A DNA stretch of 25,267 nt from Thermacetogenium sp. UBA4966 (GTDB taxonomy: Bacteria > Bacillota > DSM-12270 > Thermacetogeniales > Thermacetogeniaceae), in contig DHAA01000009.1 in NCBI GenBank assembly GCA_002397275.1, forward strand, positions 1-25,267. Direction: 5' to 3'. Position 1 is the stretch's first letter. Every line of letters starts with the position of its first letter. Shown in pieces: positions 1-6,675 of this stretch. The notes beneath the pieces are model-generated. The model saw only the letters and a program-made list of their open reading frames with translations. It was not told the DNA's origin and did not search any database. Both the position numbers and the translations under genes were made by a program.

Positions 1-12
1 TTTTATTGATGT

Positions 13-471
13 TCAGCAAGCCCCAATTAGGCCGACAAAAGCCGTGGAAATAAATTCGACGATAAATCCCCATTTTTCTTCTTCAAATTCTGTGTTTTCG
101 ATGCTCTCTATTACAGATATCGAAATATCGCGGATATAATCATGCAAATATTCTTGAAAAGAGTTTTGCCCGCTTGTATTAAGAGCGTTAATATAGAATG
201 TCTTATTTCGGCGCATATAATTACACAAATCCGTCAGCCCATCCAGCCAATGCTCCACTTTGTTATAGGAATTCATAAAACAGGCGGTCTCCGTATAATA
301 AATCCAATTCATAAGATCATACTTATCTCTGAAATGATAATAAAATGCTTGCCTTGTTAGTCCGCAGTTATCTACAATATCGCTTACGGAAATCTTATTA
401 AAAGCGGTCTTTACCATTAACCCCTTCAATGAATTGGCAAGGGCCAGTTTCGTTATATTCGCATCAGGCAT
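13..471 (-). CDS. TetR/AcrR family regulator, DhaS-like, short at the C-terminus
   Basis: The 152-residue product begins with a TetR-type helix-turn-helix: residues about 8-50 contain ISVSDIVDNCGLTRQAFYYHF followed by RDKYDLMNWIYYTE in the style of the DhaS-like subgroup. The rest is the helical ligand/dimer domain. Family members are usually about 180-190 residues, so the protein seems to lack its last helix; whether this is a real truncation or a frameshift at the window edge cannot be decided. The ATG is preceded by GGGAGGGGG with 9 bases of spacing, which fixes the start. A perfect 16-bp palindrome lies about 120 bases upstream and is a plausible operator. The regulated partner gene is not obvious and may lie left of the window. 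The family call is firm; the ligand is unknown. Confidence 0.85.
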   Translation of the reverse strand: MPDANITKLALANSLKGLMVKTAFNKISVSDIVDNCGLTRQAFYYHFRDKYDLMNWIYYTETACFMNSYNKVEHWLDGLTDLCNYMRRNKTFYINALNTSGQNSFQEYLHDYIRDISISVIESIENTEFEEEKWGFIVEFISTAFVGLIGAC

Positions 472-589
472 TTAGCCGAGCCCCCTCCCAAAGTAATTCC
501 AATCCATCTTATGGTGTATCCGTCCGACATAATTTACTATCGCCGTTTTCGGTCTGCTTTTTCCTGTCGCTATGCTTTTTTAAAACAAA

Positions 590-605
590 GATGTTTATAA
601 ACATC
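590..605. promoter_or_regulatory. Perfect 16-bp palindrome, candidate TetR operator
   Basis: GATGTTTATAAACATC reads identically on both strands (8+8, no spacer). It lies in the 204-base gap upstream of the minus-strand TetR gene. On the minus strand it overlaps a possible weak promoter (TTGATG, 17 bases, TTTAAA). Length and position suit a TetR-family operator used for autoregulation; binding is inferred. Confidence 0.5.
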
Positions 606-650
606 AAGCTGCATAATTTGATAAATATTACTAACAATCCAATACAGGCC

Positions 651-667
651 CAGCCCGGCAGGGGCTG
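651..667. terminator. Short GC hairpin after the HD gene
   Basis: CAGCCC, a 5-base loop and GGGCTG form a perfect 6-bp stem just beyond the 3' end of the minus-strand HD-domain gene. No T-run follows on either strand, so it is at most a weak terminator or an RNA 3'-end stabiliser. Confidence 0.3.
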
Positions 668-675
668 AAGGTGCG

Positions 676-1311
676 TTAAGAGCACAATAGGCTTTGCAAC
701 CTATGCACATTTTTTCTTTCTCCAAAATTGAAAGTTTCCATAAATGCACAATATTTATCTATAGCAGCCACAATGTATGCTTCCTTATATTTGGGCGGCG
801 TTACCGTTAAAGGCCACATGTGTTTTCGGATGATGTCCTGTTCCAGTTTGTTTAAATGGAAATATTTATTCGCATTCTGCAAGGCGACGCGAGGATGATT
901 CAGGCCATGCAGTCCCCTGTACGGTTTTTCAATATGCCAGTCGTACAGAAAAAAATCGTGAAGCAATCCTCCTCTGGCCGCCGAACGATAGTCAAGACCC
1001 AACCTCCTGCAAACAAGATAGCTTCTGTACGACACATAAAGGCTATGCTCTAAAGAATCAATGTCTCTGTGTTGTATATAATTTTTCATAGACCTGACCA
1101 TTTCATGGCCAATCAATTCACGTATGCAGTCCACGTATTCCATATCAGCGAAGGAATCCGGTTCCAGTCTCAATTTTGAAACGATCCAGCCGATCATTTG
1201 GCATTGCTCCCTTTGTACGTTATTAGCAGTACCAAAACAAGAACAGCCGCCGCTGCAATCCTGCTTTGCCCTCTTTCCCGAGTCTGACACTTTTCCGTCA
1301 CTCTGAAACAT
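676..1311 (-). CDS. HD-domain phosphohydrolase-like protein
   Basis: The 211-residue protein carries an HD-superfamily metal site: SLEHSLYVSY supplies the first His, GGLLHDFFLYDW the HD pair, and later HGLNHPRVAL and IIRKHMWPLT add further histidines. It matches the cytoplasmic HD family of Clostridia with the pattern DYRSAARGGLLHDFFLYDWH. Substrate is unknown; the family acts on nucleotides or phosphoesters. The gene starts 8 bases after the phasin-like gene, so the two are cotranscribed behind the TetR gene. The start is uncertain. The first ATG has AAAGGA only 3 bases away, while an internal ATG at 1197 has AAAGGGAG with 9 bases of spacing; using it would remove a cysteine-rich leader (DCSGGCSCFG) absent from the HD core. 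Confidence 0.85.
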   Translation of the reverse strand: MFQSDGKVSDSGKRAKQDCSGGCSCFGTANNVQREQCQMIGWIVSKLRLEPDSFADMEYVDCIRELIGHEMVRSMKNYIQHRDIDSLEHSLYVSYRSYLVCRRLGLDYRSAARGGLLHDFFLYDWHIEKPYRGLHGLNHPRVALQNANKYFHLNKLEQDIIRKHMWPLTVTPPKYKEAYIVAAIDKYCAFMETFNFGERKNVHRLQSLLCS

Positions 1312-1319
1312 TTATCCTT

Positions 1320-1658
1320 TTACTTTGTGCTCTCGTTTTTGGAGCACCCTTGTTCCCGGAGTACTTGCCGCGCTTGTTCTCTGACAATTTCTCTAATTTC
1401 ATCTTTAGTAACGAGGTCTTCTTTTCTCGCCACATTTACATGATCCAGAGCCTTGGTGACCTCACTCTGAATCAGCTTTTTCAGTTCCCCTCTCTGCTCT
1501 TCGCCTCTTTGCATAAGCCCGCTCGCAAACTGTCGGGCGTCTTTTTGGGCCACCTCGCCTTTGTCGACCAGTTCCTTAACCGCTTCATCCACCTTCTTCC
1601 GTGAATACTGTAAAAGCCCTAATCCTAAGTTGATTGTTTTATCAAACGCGTTTGACAT
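1320..1658 (-). CDS. Phasin-like coiled-coil protein
   Basis: The 112-residue product begins MSNAFDKTINLGLGLLQYSR and continues as a charged amphipathic helix with EAVKELVDKGEVAQKDAR, the pattern of the polyhydroxyalkanoate-granule/phasin-like family. No membrane segment is seen. Phasins coat polyester granules or act as helical scaffolds. Many Clostridia carry this gene without an obvious polymer synthase, so the granule role is only a possibility. I chose the ATG at 1658 because AGGAAGGAG sits 9 bases upstream; an in-frame TTG three codons earlier abuts that site and cannot use it. It lies between a TetR gene and an HD gene on one strand with short gaps, and is likely expressed from the promoter at 2297-2326. 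Confidence 0.8.
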   Translation of the reverse strand: MSNAFDKTINLGLGLLQYSRKKVDEAVKELVDKGEVAQKDARQFASGLMQRGEEQRGELKKLIQSEVTKALDHVNVARKEDLVTKDEIREIVREQARQVLREQGCSKNESTK

Positions 1659-1674
1659 AGTATACAACTCCTTC

Positions 1675-2256
1675 CTAATTTAATAGACTCTCTGCCAAAT
1701 TTAAGGATTCAAAGGCACTGTCCCGGTCGGAGCCGAGTACTATTTGAATAGAGGTTCCGAGCAAAGCGCCAAGAATTAATTTAGCTACCGTTTTGGGAGA
1801 ATATTCAAGATATTTTTTCTTGGTTTTCGGGTCGGTCAAGAGATTTTCTTCGATAATCTGCGTCAGTTCAGTAAATAAGCTGTTCAGTTGTTCTCGAAAG
1901 GATGGAATCCATAAAGCCTGTGCTATAAAATCAATAAAAAGTTTTAAAAGTTTTGGTTTATTTCTGATCAGTTCCTTAAAGAACCTTACGAGGGACGCCA
2001 GCTTTTCTTTCTCACCCATGACAGATTCTAAATTTTTTTCTATTTCATGTAAATATTGGACCGTCATCATATTGATAACTTCAATGAATAATTTTTCTTT
2101 ATTCTTATAGTAGTATGTCAGTTGGCTTAACGCGACTCCGGCTTCCTTAGCAATATTTCGCATGGATACATTGGCATAACCTCTTGTAGAAAGGCACTCA
2201 AAGGCTGTCGTAAGAATTTTCTCAGACGGCTTTATTTTATCAGTCTTTTGCTGCAT
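1675..2256 (-). CDS. TetR family transcriptional regulator
   Basis: This 193-residue protein has a complete TetR N-terminal domain: ILTTAFECLSTRGYANVSMRNIAKEAGVALSQLTYYYKNKEKLF covers helices 1-4 at residues about 14-57. The remaining 135 residues form the helical effector domain. A strong ribosome site (GGAGG, 8 bases before the ATG) fixes the start. It is the first gene of a probable operon with the phasin-like and HD genes. Its promoter is followed at once by a 16-bp near-palindrome, so autorepression of the whole operon is likely. The effector is unknown; regulation of a phasin-like gene would fit an acyl-CoA or fatty-acid signal, but nothing in the sequence proves it. Confidence 0.92.
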   Translation of the reverse strand: MQQKTDKIKPSEKILTTAFECLSTRGYANVSMRNIAKEAGVALSQLTYYYKNKEKLFIEVINMMTVQYLHEIEKNLESVMGEKEKLASLVRFFKELIRNKPKLLKLFIDFIAQALWIPSFREQLNSLFTELTQIIEENLLTDPKTKKKYLEYSPKTVAKLILGALLGTSIQIVLGSDRDSAFESLNLAESLLN

Positions 2257-2278
2257 CTATAGCGCCTCCAAAATTATT

Positions 2279-2294
2279 GGTCGTACGTACGTCC
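2279..2294. promoter_or_regulatory. Near-palindromic TetR operator candidate
   Basis: GGTCGTACGTACGTCC is a 16-bp palindrome with one mismatched pair (14 of 16 positions symmetric). It lies directly downstream of the -10 box of the minus-strand promoter and about 22 bases before the TetR start codon, where a bound repressor would block initiation. TetR proteins commonly bind such sites. Confidence 0.65.
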
Positions 2295-2296
2295 GA

Positions 2297-2326
2297 ATTC
2301 TATCATGGCTTTTTGCCCTTTGTCAA
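2297..2326 (-). promoter_or_regulatory. Sigma-A promoter of the TetR-phasin-HD operon
   Basis: On the minus strand TTGACA (2326-2321), an 18-base spacer and TAGAAT (2302-2297) give a strong vegetative promoter. The operator candidate follows after two bases. Confidence 0.75.
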
Positions 2327-2387
2327 GTAGCCCTGCGTTAACCGCGTTAACCAAAAATGGTCATCAAACGAGCCCTTCACAATTGAT

Positions 2388-2825
2388 TTGGCAATAGCCA
2401 AACCTAAACCGTATCCGCCTTCCGTGTCCGGGTGGATACTTGACCGCACAAGGAATCGTAAGGCAGTCTTGGCCACAGCCATGGCCGCGCTTAGTATTAT
2501 TCTTGTTTGGTGCTTTAGATTAGGCGGCGTTTCTGTAGTTGTTCCTTATATGATTGGCGTTGGCTTAATCGCGTGCTTCATACCGAGCAGCACCTTTACA
2601 TTGGCCGCTGAAACCGCGCCGCGGCCGGAACTAGCCGGAACGGCTTTGGGAGTAGTAATTTTGGGTCAGAACCTCGGAATACTTATAGGGCCGCCGCTGA
2701 TTGCCTATAGTGCAGCCGGGGGAAATTGGGCGTATGGAATTTATCCGGTAGTTGCGGCGAGCGTCGTTGCCTTCGCGGCTGCTTTGTTTATGAAAGGCGC
2801 CCTGGGGGGTGGCTCGGGGGGGTAG
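2388..2825 (+). pseudogene. C-terminal fragment of an MFS transporter
   Basis: The open stretch encodes about 145 residues. From about residue 14 it resembles the second half of a major facilitator: a GWILDRTRNRK loop like the conserved G-x-x-x-D-R-x-x-R-R/K motif, then four hydrophobic segments (about 28-46, 51-70, 84-106 and 114-134). The first 200 or more residues of a normal MFS protein are missing, no ribosome site precedes the ATG, and the last residues (GALGGGSGG) look like read-through. It is a decayed gene. The substrate cannot be told. Confidence 0.7.
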
Positions 2826-2889
2826 CTCGGGAATGTTTCGCTTGCCACATGATTAGATAAACAGTAAAATAATGTCGGGTTGTCATTTT

Positions 2890-3040
2890 GTGGCAAGGCA
2901 GAGGAGAATACAAAGCAGTACGGGGATCTATCATGTTATGCTGAGAGGAATCGACCAAAGGCATATATTTCTTGATGATCAAGATCGTGAGATATTTTTG
3001 CCCTATATATCAAATGCCAGAGAGAAAAGTTGTTATACAG
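2890..3040 (+). pseudogene. N-terminal remnant of a REP-type (IS200-like, Y1) transposase
   Basis: From a GTG at 2890 the frame reads MARQRRIQSSTGIYHVMLRG and continues DQRHIFLDDQDREIFL, the typical opening of RAYT/IS200-like transposases found in Clostridia. Similarity stops near 3040, before the HUH histidine motif and catalytic tyrosine, so the protein is inactive. The following gene's ribosome site (GAGGTGA) lies immediately after the break. Confidence 0.7.
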
Positions 3041-3052
3041 AGGTGACTGCCT

Positions 3053-3820
3053 GTGGAAGAACTGGTTATCAACCTGTTTATCAGCGGCCTGTTATTTTTT
3101 CTTGGCGTTTTAATCAAGTATTTTAAGGTTTATGACCTGATAGCGGGATACAACACCTCTTCCAAAGAAGAAAAGGAGTATATGGCCGAAAAAGGCATCG
3201 GAGACTATGTCGGGCGGCAGTTAATGATAATGGCGCCCGCGCCTTTGGTCGGCTATTTTTTAGTGAAAGCAGGATTTAAGTGGGGAATAGAAATAGGTAT
3301 AGCCCTTTTTATGGCAATTCTTATCTACACGCTGATCGGCGCCAGGCGCTTTAACCCGCCCCCCTCCTTTTATACATCGGAGGCCATGAAAGGTAAAGCG
3401 GCTCGTTCCAATAAAATAAGCATTATAGGAATCGTGATCAGCATAGTCGTGACCGTCGCCGTTTTTGGAGATATAATCTGGACGGCCCAGCCGCCGCAAT
3501 ATACCCTGGAAGATAATAGTCTAAAGATCAGCGGAGCCTATGGAACCGTTATCCCTTACTCCAACATCGAGGCGCTGGAGCTAAAAGATAGAGATACGCT
3601 TCCCTCAGGCACAAGAACCAATGCTTTGGGGATGGGCTCCATTCAGAAAGGCCATTACAAATTAGAAGGGGTTGGCAAGGCTCTCCTCTTTTTGCGCTCC
3701 GACTCCGGACCTATGATCGTCATACAGCGGAAAGGAAAAGAACCGGTAATGATCAACTTTACCGACGCGCAAGACACCGAGGGGCTTTACGGGCGGTTAA
3801 AAGCAAAGCTCGAACCCTGA
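3053..3820 (+). CDS. DUF3784-type membrane protein with PH-like C-terminal domain
   Basis: The 255-residue protein has an N-terminal DUF3784-like unit: helix 5-24 followed by KYFKVYDLIAGYNTSSKEEK, the family's LIAGYNT signature. Further hydrophobic segments lie at about 54-72, 77-97 and 120-143. The last 105 residues are soluble, beta-rich and resemble a bacterial PH-like domain (LKISGAYGTVIPYSNIEALEL...). It should sit in the cytoplasmic membrane with the PH-like part on one face; function is unknown. The GTG start follows GAGGTGA by 6 bases. The start site directly abuts the transposase remnant, so the native promoter may have been displaced. Confidence 0.75.
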   Translation: MEELVINLFISGLLFFLGVLIKYFKVYDLIAGYNTSSKEEKEYMAEKGIGDYVGRQLMIMAPAPLVGYFLVKAGFKWGIEIGIALFMAILIYTLIGARRFNPPPSFYTSEAMKGKAARSNKISIIGIVISIVVTVAVFGDIIWTAQPPQYTLEDNSLKISGAYGTVIPYSNIEALELKDRDTLPSGTRTNALGMGSIQKGHYKLEGVGKALLFLRSDSGPMIVIQRKGKEPVMINFTDAQDTEGLYGRLKAKLEP

Positions 3821-3872
3821 GATTTCTGCTTATTCAATAAATATGGCTCGCTAAGCTAATTCTTAATGGCGA

Positions 3873-4085
3873 TTACTTTACAATTAAAGAATCGACGATA
3901 GTTCTGGCTATCGGTTGATACCCTTCCATTTGTTCCTCAGTACAATTAAAAGAGCCGATCATAAGCCTTCCATCAGGTTCGAAAAAAAACAGTATACCAC
4001 AACCTGCAACCGCCTCATGGATTATGATAAAGTATAATAAAAATGTAAAGCCGCGGGGCTGGAGACTGACATAAACTTCAAACAA
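3873..4085 (-). pseudogene. Possible remnant, C-terminal part of an unknown protein
   Basis: A 70-codon open stretch on the minus strand ends in a protein-like sequence: ILFFFEPDGRLMIGSFNC, then TEEQMEGYQPIARTIVDSL. This resembles the C-terminus of small secreted or lipoprotein-type domains in which a strand is followed by an amphipathic helix. The upstream part is AT-rich and unconvincing, the only start is a TTG without a ribosome site, and no longer frame joins it. I think it is the tail of a broken gene; it could also be chance. Confidence 0.3.
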
Positions 4086-4122
4086 GGGGAGCCGCGCAAT
4101 CTATCTTGGGGGTGTAAATTAG

Positions 4123-4593
4123 TTGATAAAAGTTGATATACCCGGCAGGGAGACTCTATGCCTTAAGCACTTGGTCCTGGACTACAACGGCGCCATTGCC
4201 TGCGACGGCGGCCTGGTCCGCGGTGTTGAAGAGAAACTAAATCAGTTGGCCGACGATCTGAGTATCCATATCATTACGGCAGACACCTTCGGCACGGTCC
4301 GTCAAAAGTGCCTGCATATCAAGGGTGAAATAAAGGTTCTAAACAGCTCCCACGGCATGCTGGAAAAAGAAAAATTCGTGGAGTCGCTGGGCGCTGAGAA
4401 CGTCGTTGCTGTCGGAAACGGAGTAAACGACAGCTTGATGCTTAAAAAAGTCGCCCTGGGGATAGTTGTGATCGGAGGGGAAGGGGCGGCTCAAATAACT
4501 GTGAAGGAAGCGGATATCCTGGTAACAAGCATTCATGATGCGCTGGGACTGCTGTTGAATAAAACGAGGATCAAAGCCACGCTTCGTTCCTAA
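4123..4593 (+). CDS. Small HAD-superfamily protein, soluble P-type-ATPase-like (COG4087 type)
   Basis: The 156-residue protein has the HAD fold signatures: motif I is LVLDYNGA at residues 17-24, motif II the threonine in HIITADTFG (49-57), and motif IV VGNGVNDSLMLKK (97-109). This order and spacing resemble the phosphorylation/hinge parts of P-type ATPases without any membrane segment, as in COG4087 'soluble P-type ATPase'. The usual second Asp of DxD is Asn22, so acid catalysis may be weak. Substrate is unknown. The TTG start is supported by GGGGGTG 8 bases upstream. A TATAAT-like sequence at 4033 could be a promoter but lacks a clear -35 box. An imperfect hairpin at 4619-4639 follows the gene. 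Confidence 0.8.
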   Translation: MIKVDIPGRETLCLKHLVLDYNGAIACDGGLVRGVEEKLNQLADDLSIHIITADTFGTVRQKCLHIKGEIKVLNSSHGMLEKEKFVESLGAENVVAVGNGVNDSLMLKKVALGIVVIGGEGAAQITVKEADILVTSIHDALGLLLNKTRIKATLRS

Positions 4594-4618
4594 CCCGCCG
4601 CACAGATGGTATTGTTTT

Positions 4619-4639
4619 CTAGGGGCATCCTGCCGCTAG
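4619..4639. terminator. Imperfect hairpin after the HAD gene
   Basis: CTAGGGGCA, loop TCC and TGCCGCTAG form a 9-bp stem with one mismatch 25 bases after the HAD stop codon. The following bases are only moderately T-rich, so termination efficiency is doubtful. Confidence 0.4.
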
Positions 4640-4737
4640 ATTCAGATGTTAATTTGTATTTATCCTCGCAAAATTATTAATTTTTAAACACTAAACCCAC
4701 TTTTTCAACAAAAACTATCATGAATCAAGATCTGATA

Positions 4738-4766
4738 TTGACGAAAGACCAAGTTAAATGTAATAT
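4738..4766 (+). promoter_or_regulatory. Sigma-A promoter of the HD-GYP gene
   Basis: TTGACG, a 17-base spacer and TAATAT lie about 65 bases upstream of the HD-GYP start codon. This gives the gene its own transcript, separate from the HAD gene. Confidence 0.65.
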
Positions 4767-4832
4767 TTAGTGAAATGGGTCTTTTGTTGGTGTTAATTTT
4801 TTTAAAATTATGATAATTCGGGGGGAACTCTG

Positions 4833-5948
4833 ATGAGGAGAATCAAATTAACACTGCTGGAACCTGGAATGAAAATCGCACGTCCTGTTTATGCCGGCGA
4901 TGGGCGTTTACTTCTTGCTTCAGGGCTTACCTTGACGGAAAAATTTATCGAGCGCCTGGCTGCTCTGGGGATAGGCTCCTTATACATTGAAGACGTTCTT
5001 TTCCCGGGAAAACTCAACGTCCGCGACGTCGTATCGGAAAAAACACGTTCGGAATCTATTTTATTGGTGAAAGAGTGTTTTCGTAACCTGGAGAAAGAAA
5101 AGAACATAAACACCTGGGCCGTAAGGCAAACCGTTAATGAACTGGCTGATGAAATTTTCAGCAACAGAGACATTCTGATCAATTATTTCGACATCAGAAC
5201 CTATGACGACTACACTTTTGATCACTCGGTCAATGTTACCATATTATCTGTCCTGGCCGGCATTTCACTCGGATACAACAGGCTGGACCTGAGAGAATTG
5301 GCCACGGGAGCACTTCTCCATGATATAGGAAAAGTCAGCGTAGATAAAAAAATCTTAAACAAAAAAGGAAAACTCACGCCTGAGGAATTTAAACAAATTC
5401 AACAGCACTCCTTGGCTGGATTTGAGAAGCTTCGCAGTTATTATGAAATCACTACCCTGTCTTCTACCATCTCCTACCAGCACCATGAACGCATAGACGG
5501 CAGCGGTTACCCCAGAGGCCTCAAGGGCGAGGAAATCCATGAATATGCTCGCATTGTGATGGTGGCGGATGTTTTCGACGCTTTGACCTCCGATAGGCCT
5601 TACCGCAGCGCTTACACGATTACTGAAGCTTTCGGCATTGTCAAAGAACTCGAACCGACCTTTGATAGCAAGTCGATTACCGCGGTTTTATCTAATATAT
5701 CTCCTTATCCAATCGGTTCGATTGTTATGCTTAATACCGGGCAGATCGGCCAGGTCGTCGATACGCATAAAAAAGACCCGGCAAAGCCGATTGTGCGCAT
5801 CTATTTTGACAGGGACTTAAAATACATGGAGTTTCCTTATGAGATCGATATTTATAAATCTGAGTTTGATCTGTATATTGAAAAATCTCTCAATGATGAA
5901 GAGATTGCGAAATTAAACGACGAAGCCAAATTCCTGATAAGAGCCTAA
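4833..5948 (+). CDS. HD-GYP domain protein, probable cyclic-di-GMP phosphodiesterase
   Basis: The 371-residue cytosolic protein has an N-terminal module (residues 1-55, RIKLTLLEPGMKIARPVY) commonly found ahead of HD-GYP domains, then an HD-GYP domain at about 120-300. The metal site and signature are intact: His131, LLHDIGK with His163-Asp164 and Lys167, His192, the pair His217-His218, DGSGYP at 222-227 and VADVFDALTSDRPYR from 244. The C-terminal 70 residues contain VMLNTGQIGQVV, a small beta module often seen after HD-GYP. Such enzymes hydrolyse cyclic-di-GMP, linking to motility, biofilm or sporulation control; activity here is predicted. GGGGGG lies 7 bases before the ATG. No sensory or membrane domain is present. 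Confidence 0.93.
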   Translation: MRRIKLTLLEPGMKIARPVYAGDGRLLLASGLTLTEKFIERLAALGIGSLYIEDVLFPGKLNVRDVVSEKTRSESILLVKECFRNLEKEKNINTWAVRQTVNELADEIFSNRDILINYFDIRTYDDYTFDHSVNVTILSVLAGISLGYNRLDLRELATGALLHDIGKVSVDKKILNKKGKLTPEEFKQIQQHSLAGFEKLRSYYEITTLSSTISYQHHERIDGSGYPRGLKGEEIHEYARIVMVADVFDALTSDRPYRSAYTITEAFGIVKELEPTFDSKSITAVLSNISPYPIGSIVMLNTGQIGQVVDTHKKDPAKPIVRIYFDRDLKYMEFPYEIDIYKSEFDLYIEKSLNDEEIAKLNDEAKFLIRA

Positions 5949-6044
5949 CCGCGTCCTGCATCCCCGCTATTTGTTTTTCCGTCCTGTATTTTCCCATCAT
6001 TTTGCTTTCCCCATAAGTACGGATTTCGGCAAAATAGATATTCG

Positions 6045-6070
6045 TGAAACTTTCTCATATAATTTACGTA
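6045..6070 (+). promoter_or_regulatory. ECF (SigW-type) promoter for the sigma/anti-sigma operon
   Basis: TGAAAC (6045-6050), 16 bases and CGTA (6067-6070) match the SigW-type ECF consensus TGAAAC-N16-CGTA exactly, 32 bases upstream of the sigma gene start. This is the expected signature of autoregulation by the encoded sigma factor. Confidence 0.8.
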
Positions 6071-6102
6071 CTAACATTATAGAAGGGTCAGGGAGGAGTT
6101 AA

Positions 6103-6675
6103 ATGGCGCGGCCGGATGCGGAACTGATCATATTGACACAGCAAGGTGATAAGCAGGCCTTTGCCGAGTTGGTGGACCGTTACCAAAAAAAGGTTTATAG
6201 TATAGCTCTGCGACTGCTTGGCGACCGGGAGGAAAGCCGGGACGCGGCCCAGGAAGTTTTTTTACGCCTCTACAAGGCGCTCCCTGACTACAGGAAAGAT
6301 ACGGACTTCCTCCCCTGGCTCTATACCATAACGGCAAACATCGCCCGGGACCGTTGGCGCCGGCGGAAACGAGAAAAAGGAGCTATCCCGGTCCCCTTGA
6401 ATGAAGTGGCTGCCATAGCCGACCACCGTTTTTCACCTGAACCTGTACTGGAGGCAAAAGATACCAGGCAGATGGTGGAGAAGGCCGTGGCCTCCCTTCC
6501 CTGGGAGTACCGAACGCCGATTATCCTGCGGCACATTGAGGATTTAAGCTACAAAGAGATCGCAGAAGTCATGAAGCTTCCACTGAACACAGTCAAGACT
6601 AGAATCCGCCGCGGGCGCTTGATACTCAGAGAAATTTTGGACCCGCTGCTGGGGGAAGGGGGTGACCAGGTATGA
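6103..6675 (+). CDS. RNA polymerase sigma factor, ECF subfamily
   Basis: This 190-residue sigma factor has only regions 2 and 4. Region 2 (about 20-90) includes FAELVDRYQKKVYSIALRLL, DAAQEVFLRLYKAL and LPWLYTITANIARDRWRRRK. Region 4 (about 125-180) includes SLPWEYRTPIILRHIEDLSY and the helix-turn-helix KEIAEVMKLPLNTVKTRIRR that reads the -35 element. The ribosome site AGGGAGGAG lies a few bases before the ATG. Its stop codon overlaps the start of the anti-sigma gene (ATGA), the usual coupling for ECF pairs. The promoter just upstream is SigW-like, so it likely belongs to the SigW/RpoE-like groups that respond to envelope damage. Confidence 0.95.
   Translation: MARPDAELIILTQQGDKQAFAELVDRYQKKVYSIALRLLGDREESRDAAQEVFLRLYKALPDYRKDTDFLPWLYTITANIARDRWRRRKREKGAIPVPLNEVAAIADHRFSPEPVLEAKDTRQMVEKAVASLPWEYRTPIILRHIEDLSYKEIAEVMKLPLNTVKTRIRRGRLILREILDPLLGEGGDQV

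Noticed and set aside
429..668. Plus-strand open frame of 79 codons
   Set aside because: It overlaps the TetR start and intergenic DNA, has no ribosome site and no protein-like pattern.
4692..4790. CAACAAAA/TTTTGTTG and AAAGACC/GGTCTTT inverted pairs before the HD-GYP gene, considered as a cyclic-di-GMP riboswitch
   Set aside because: The conserved cyclic-di-GMP aptamer sequences are absent, the pairs are short and AT-rich, and a normal sigma-A promoter overlaps them.
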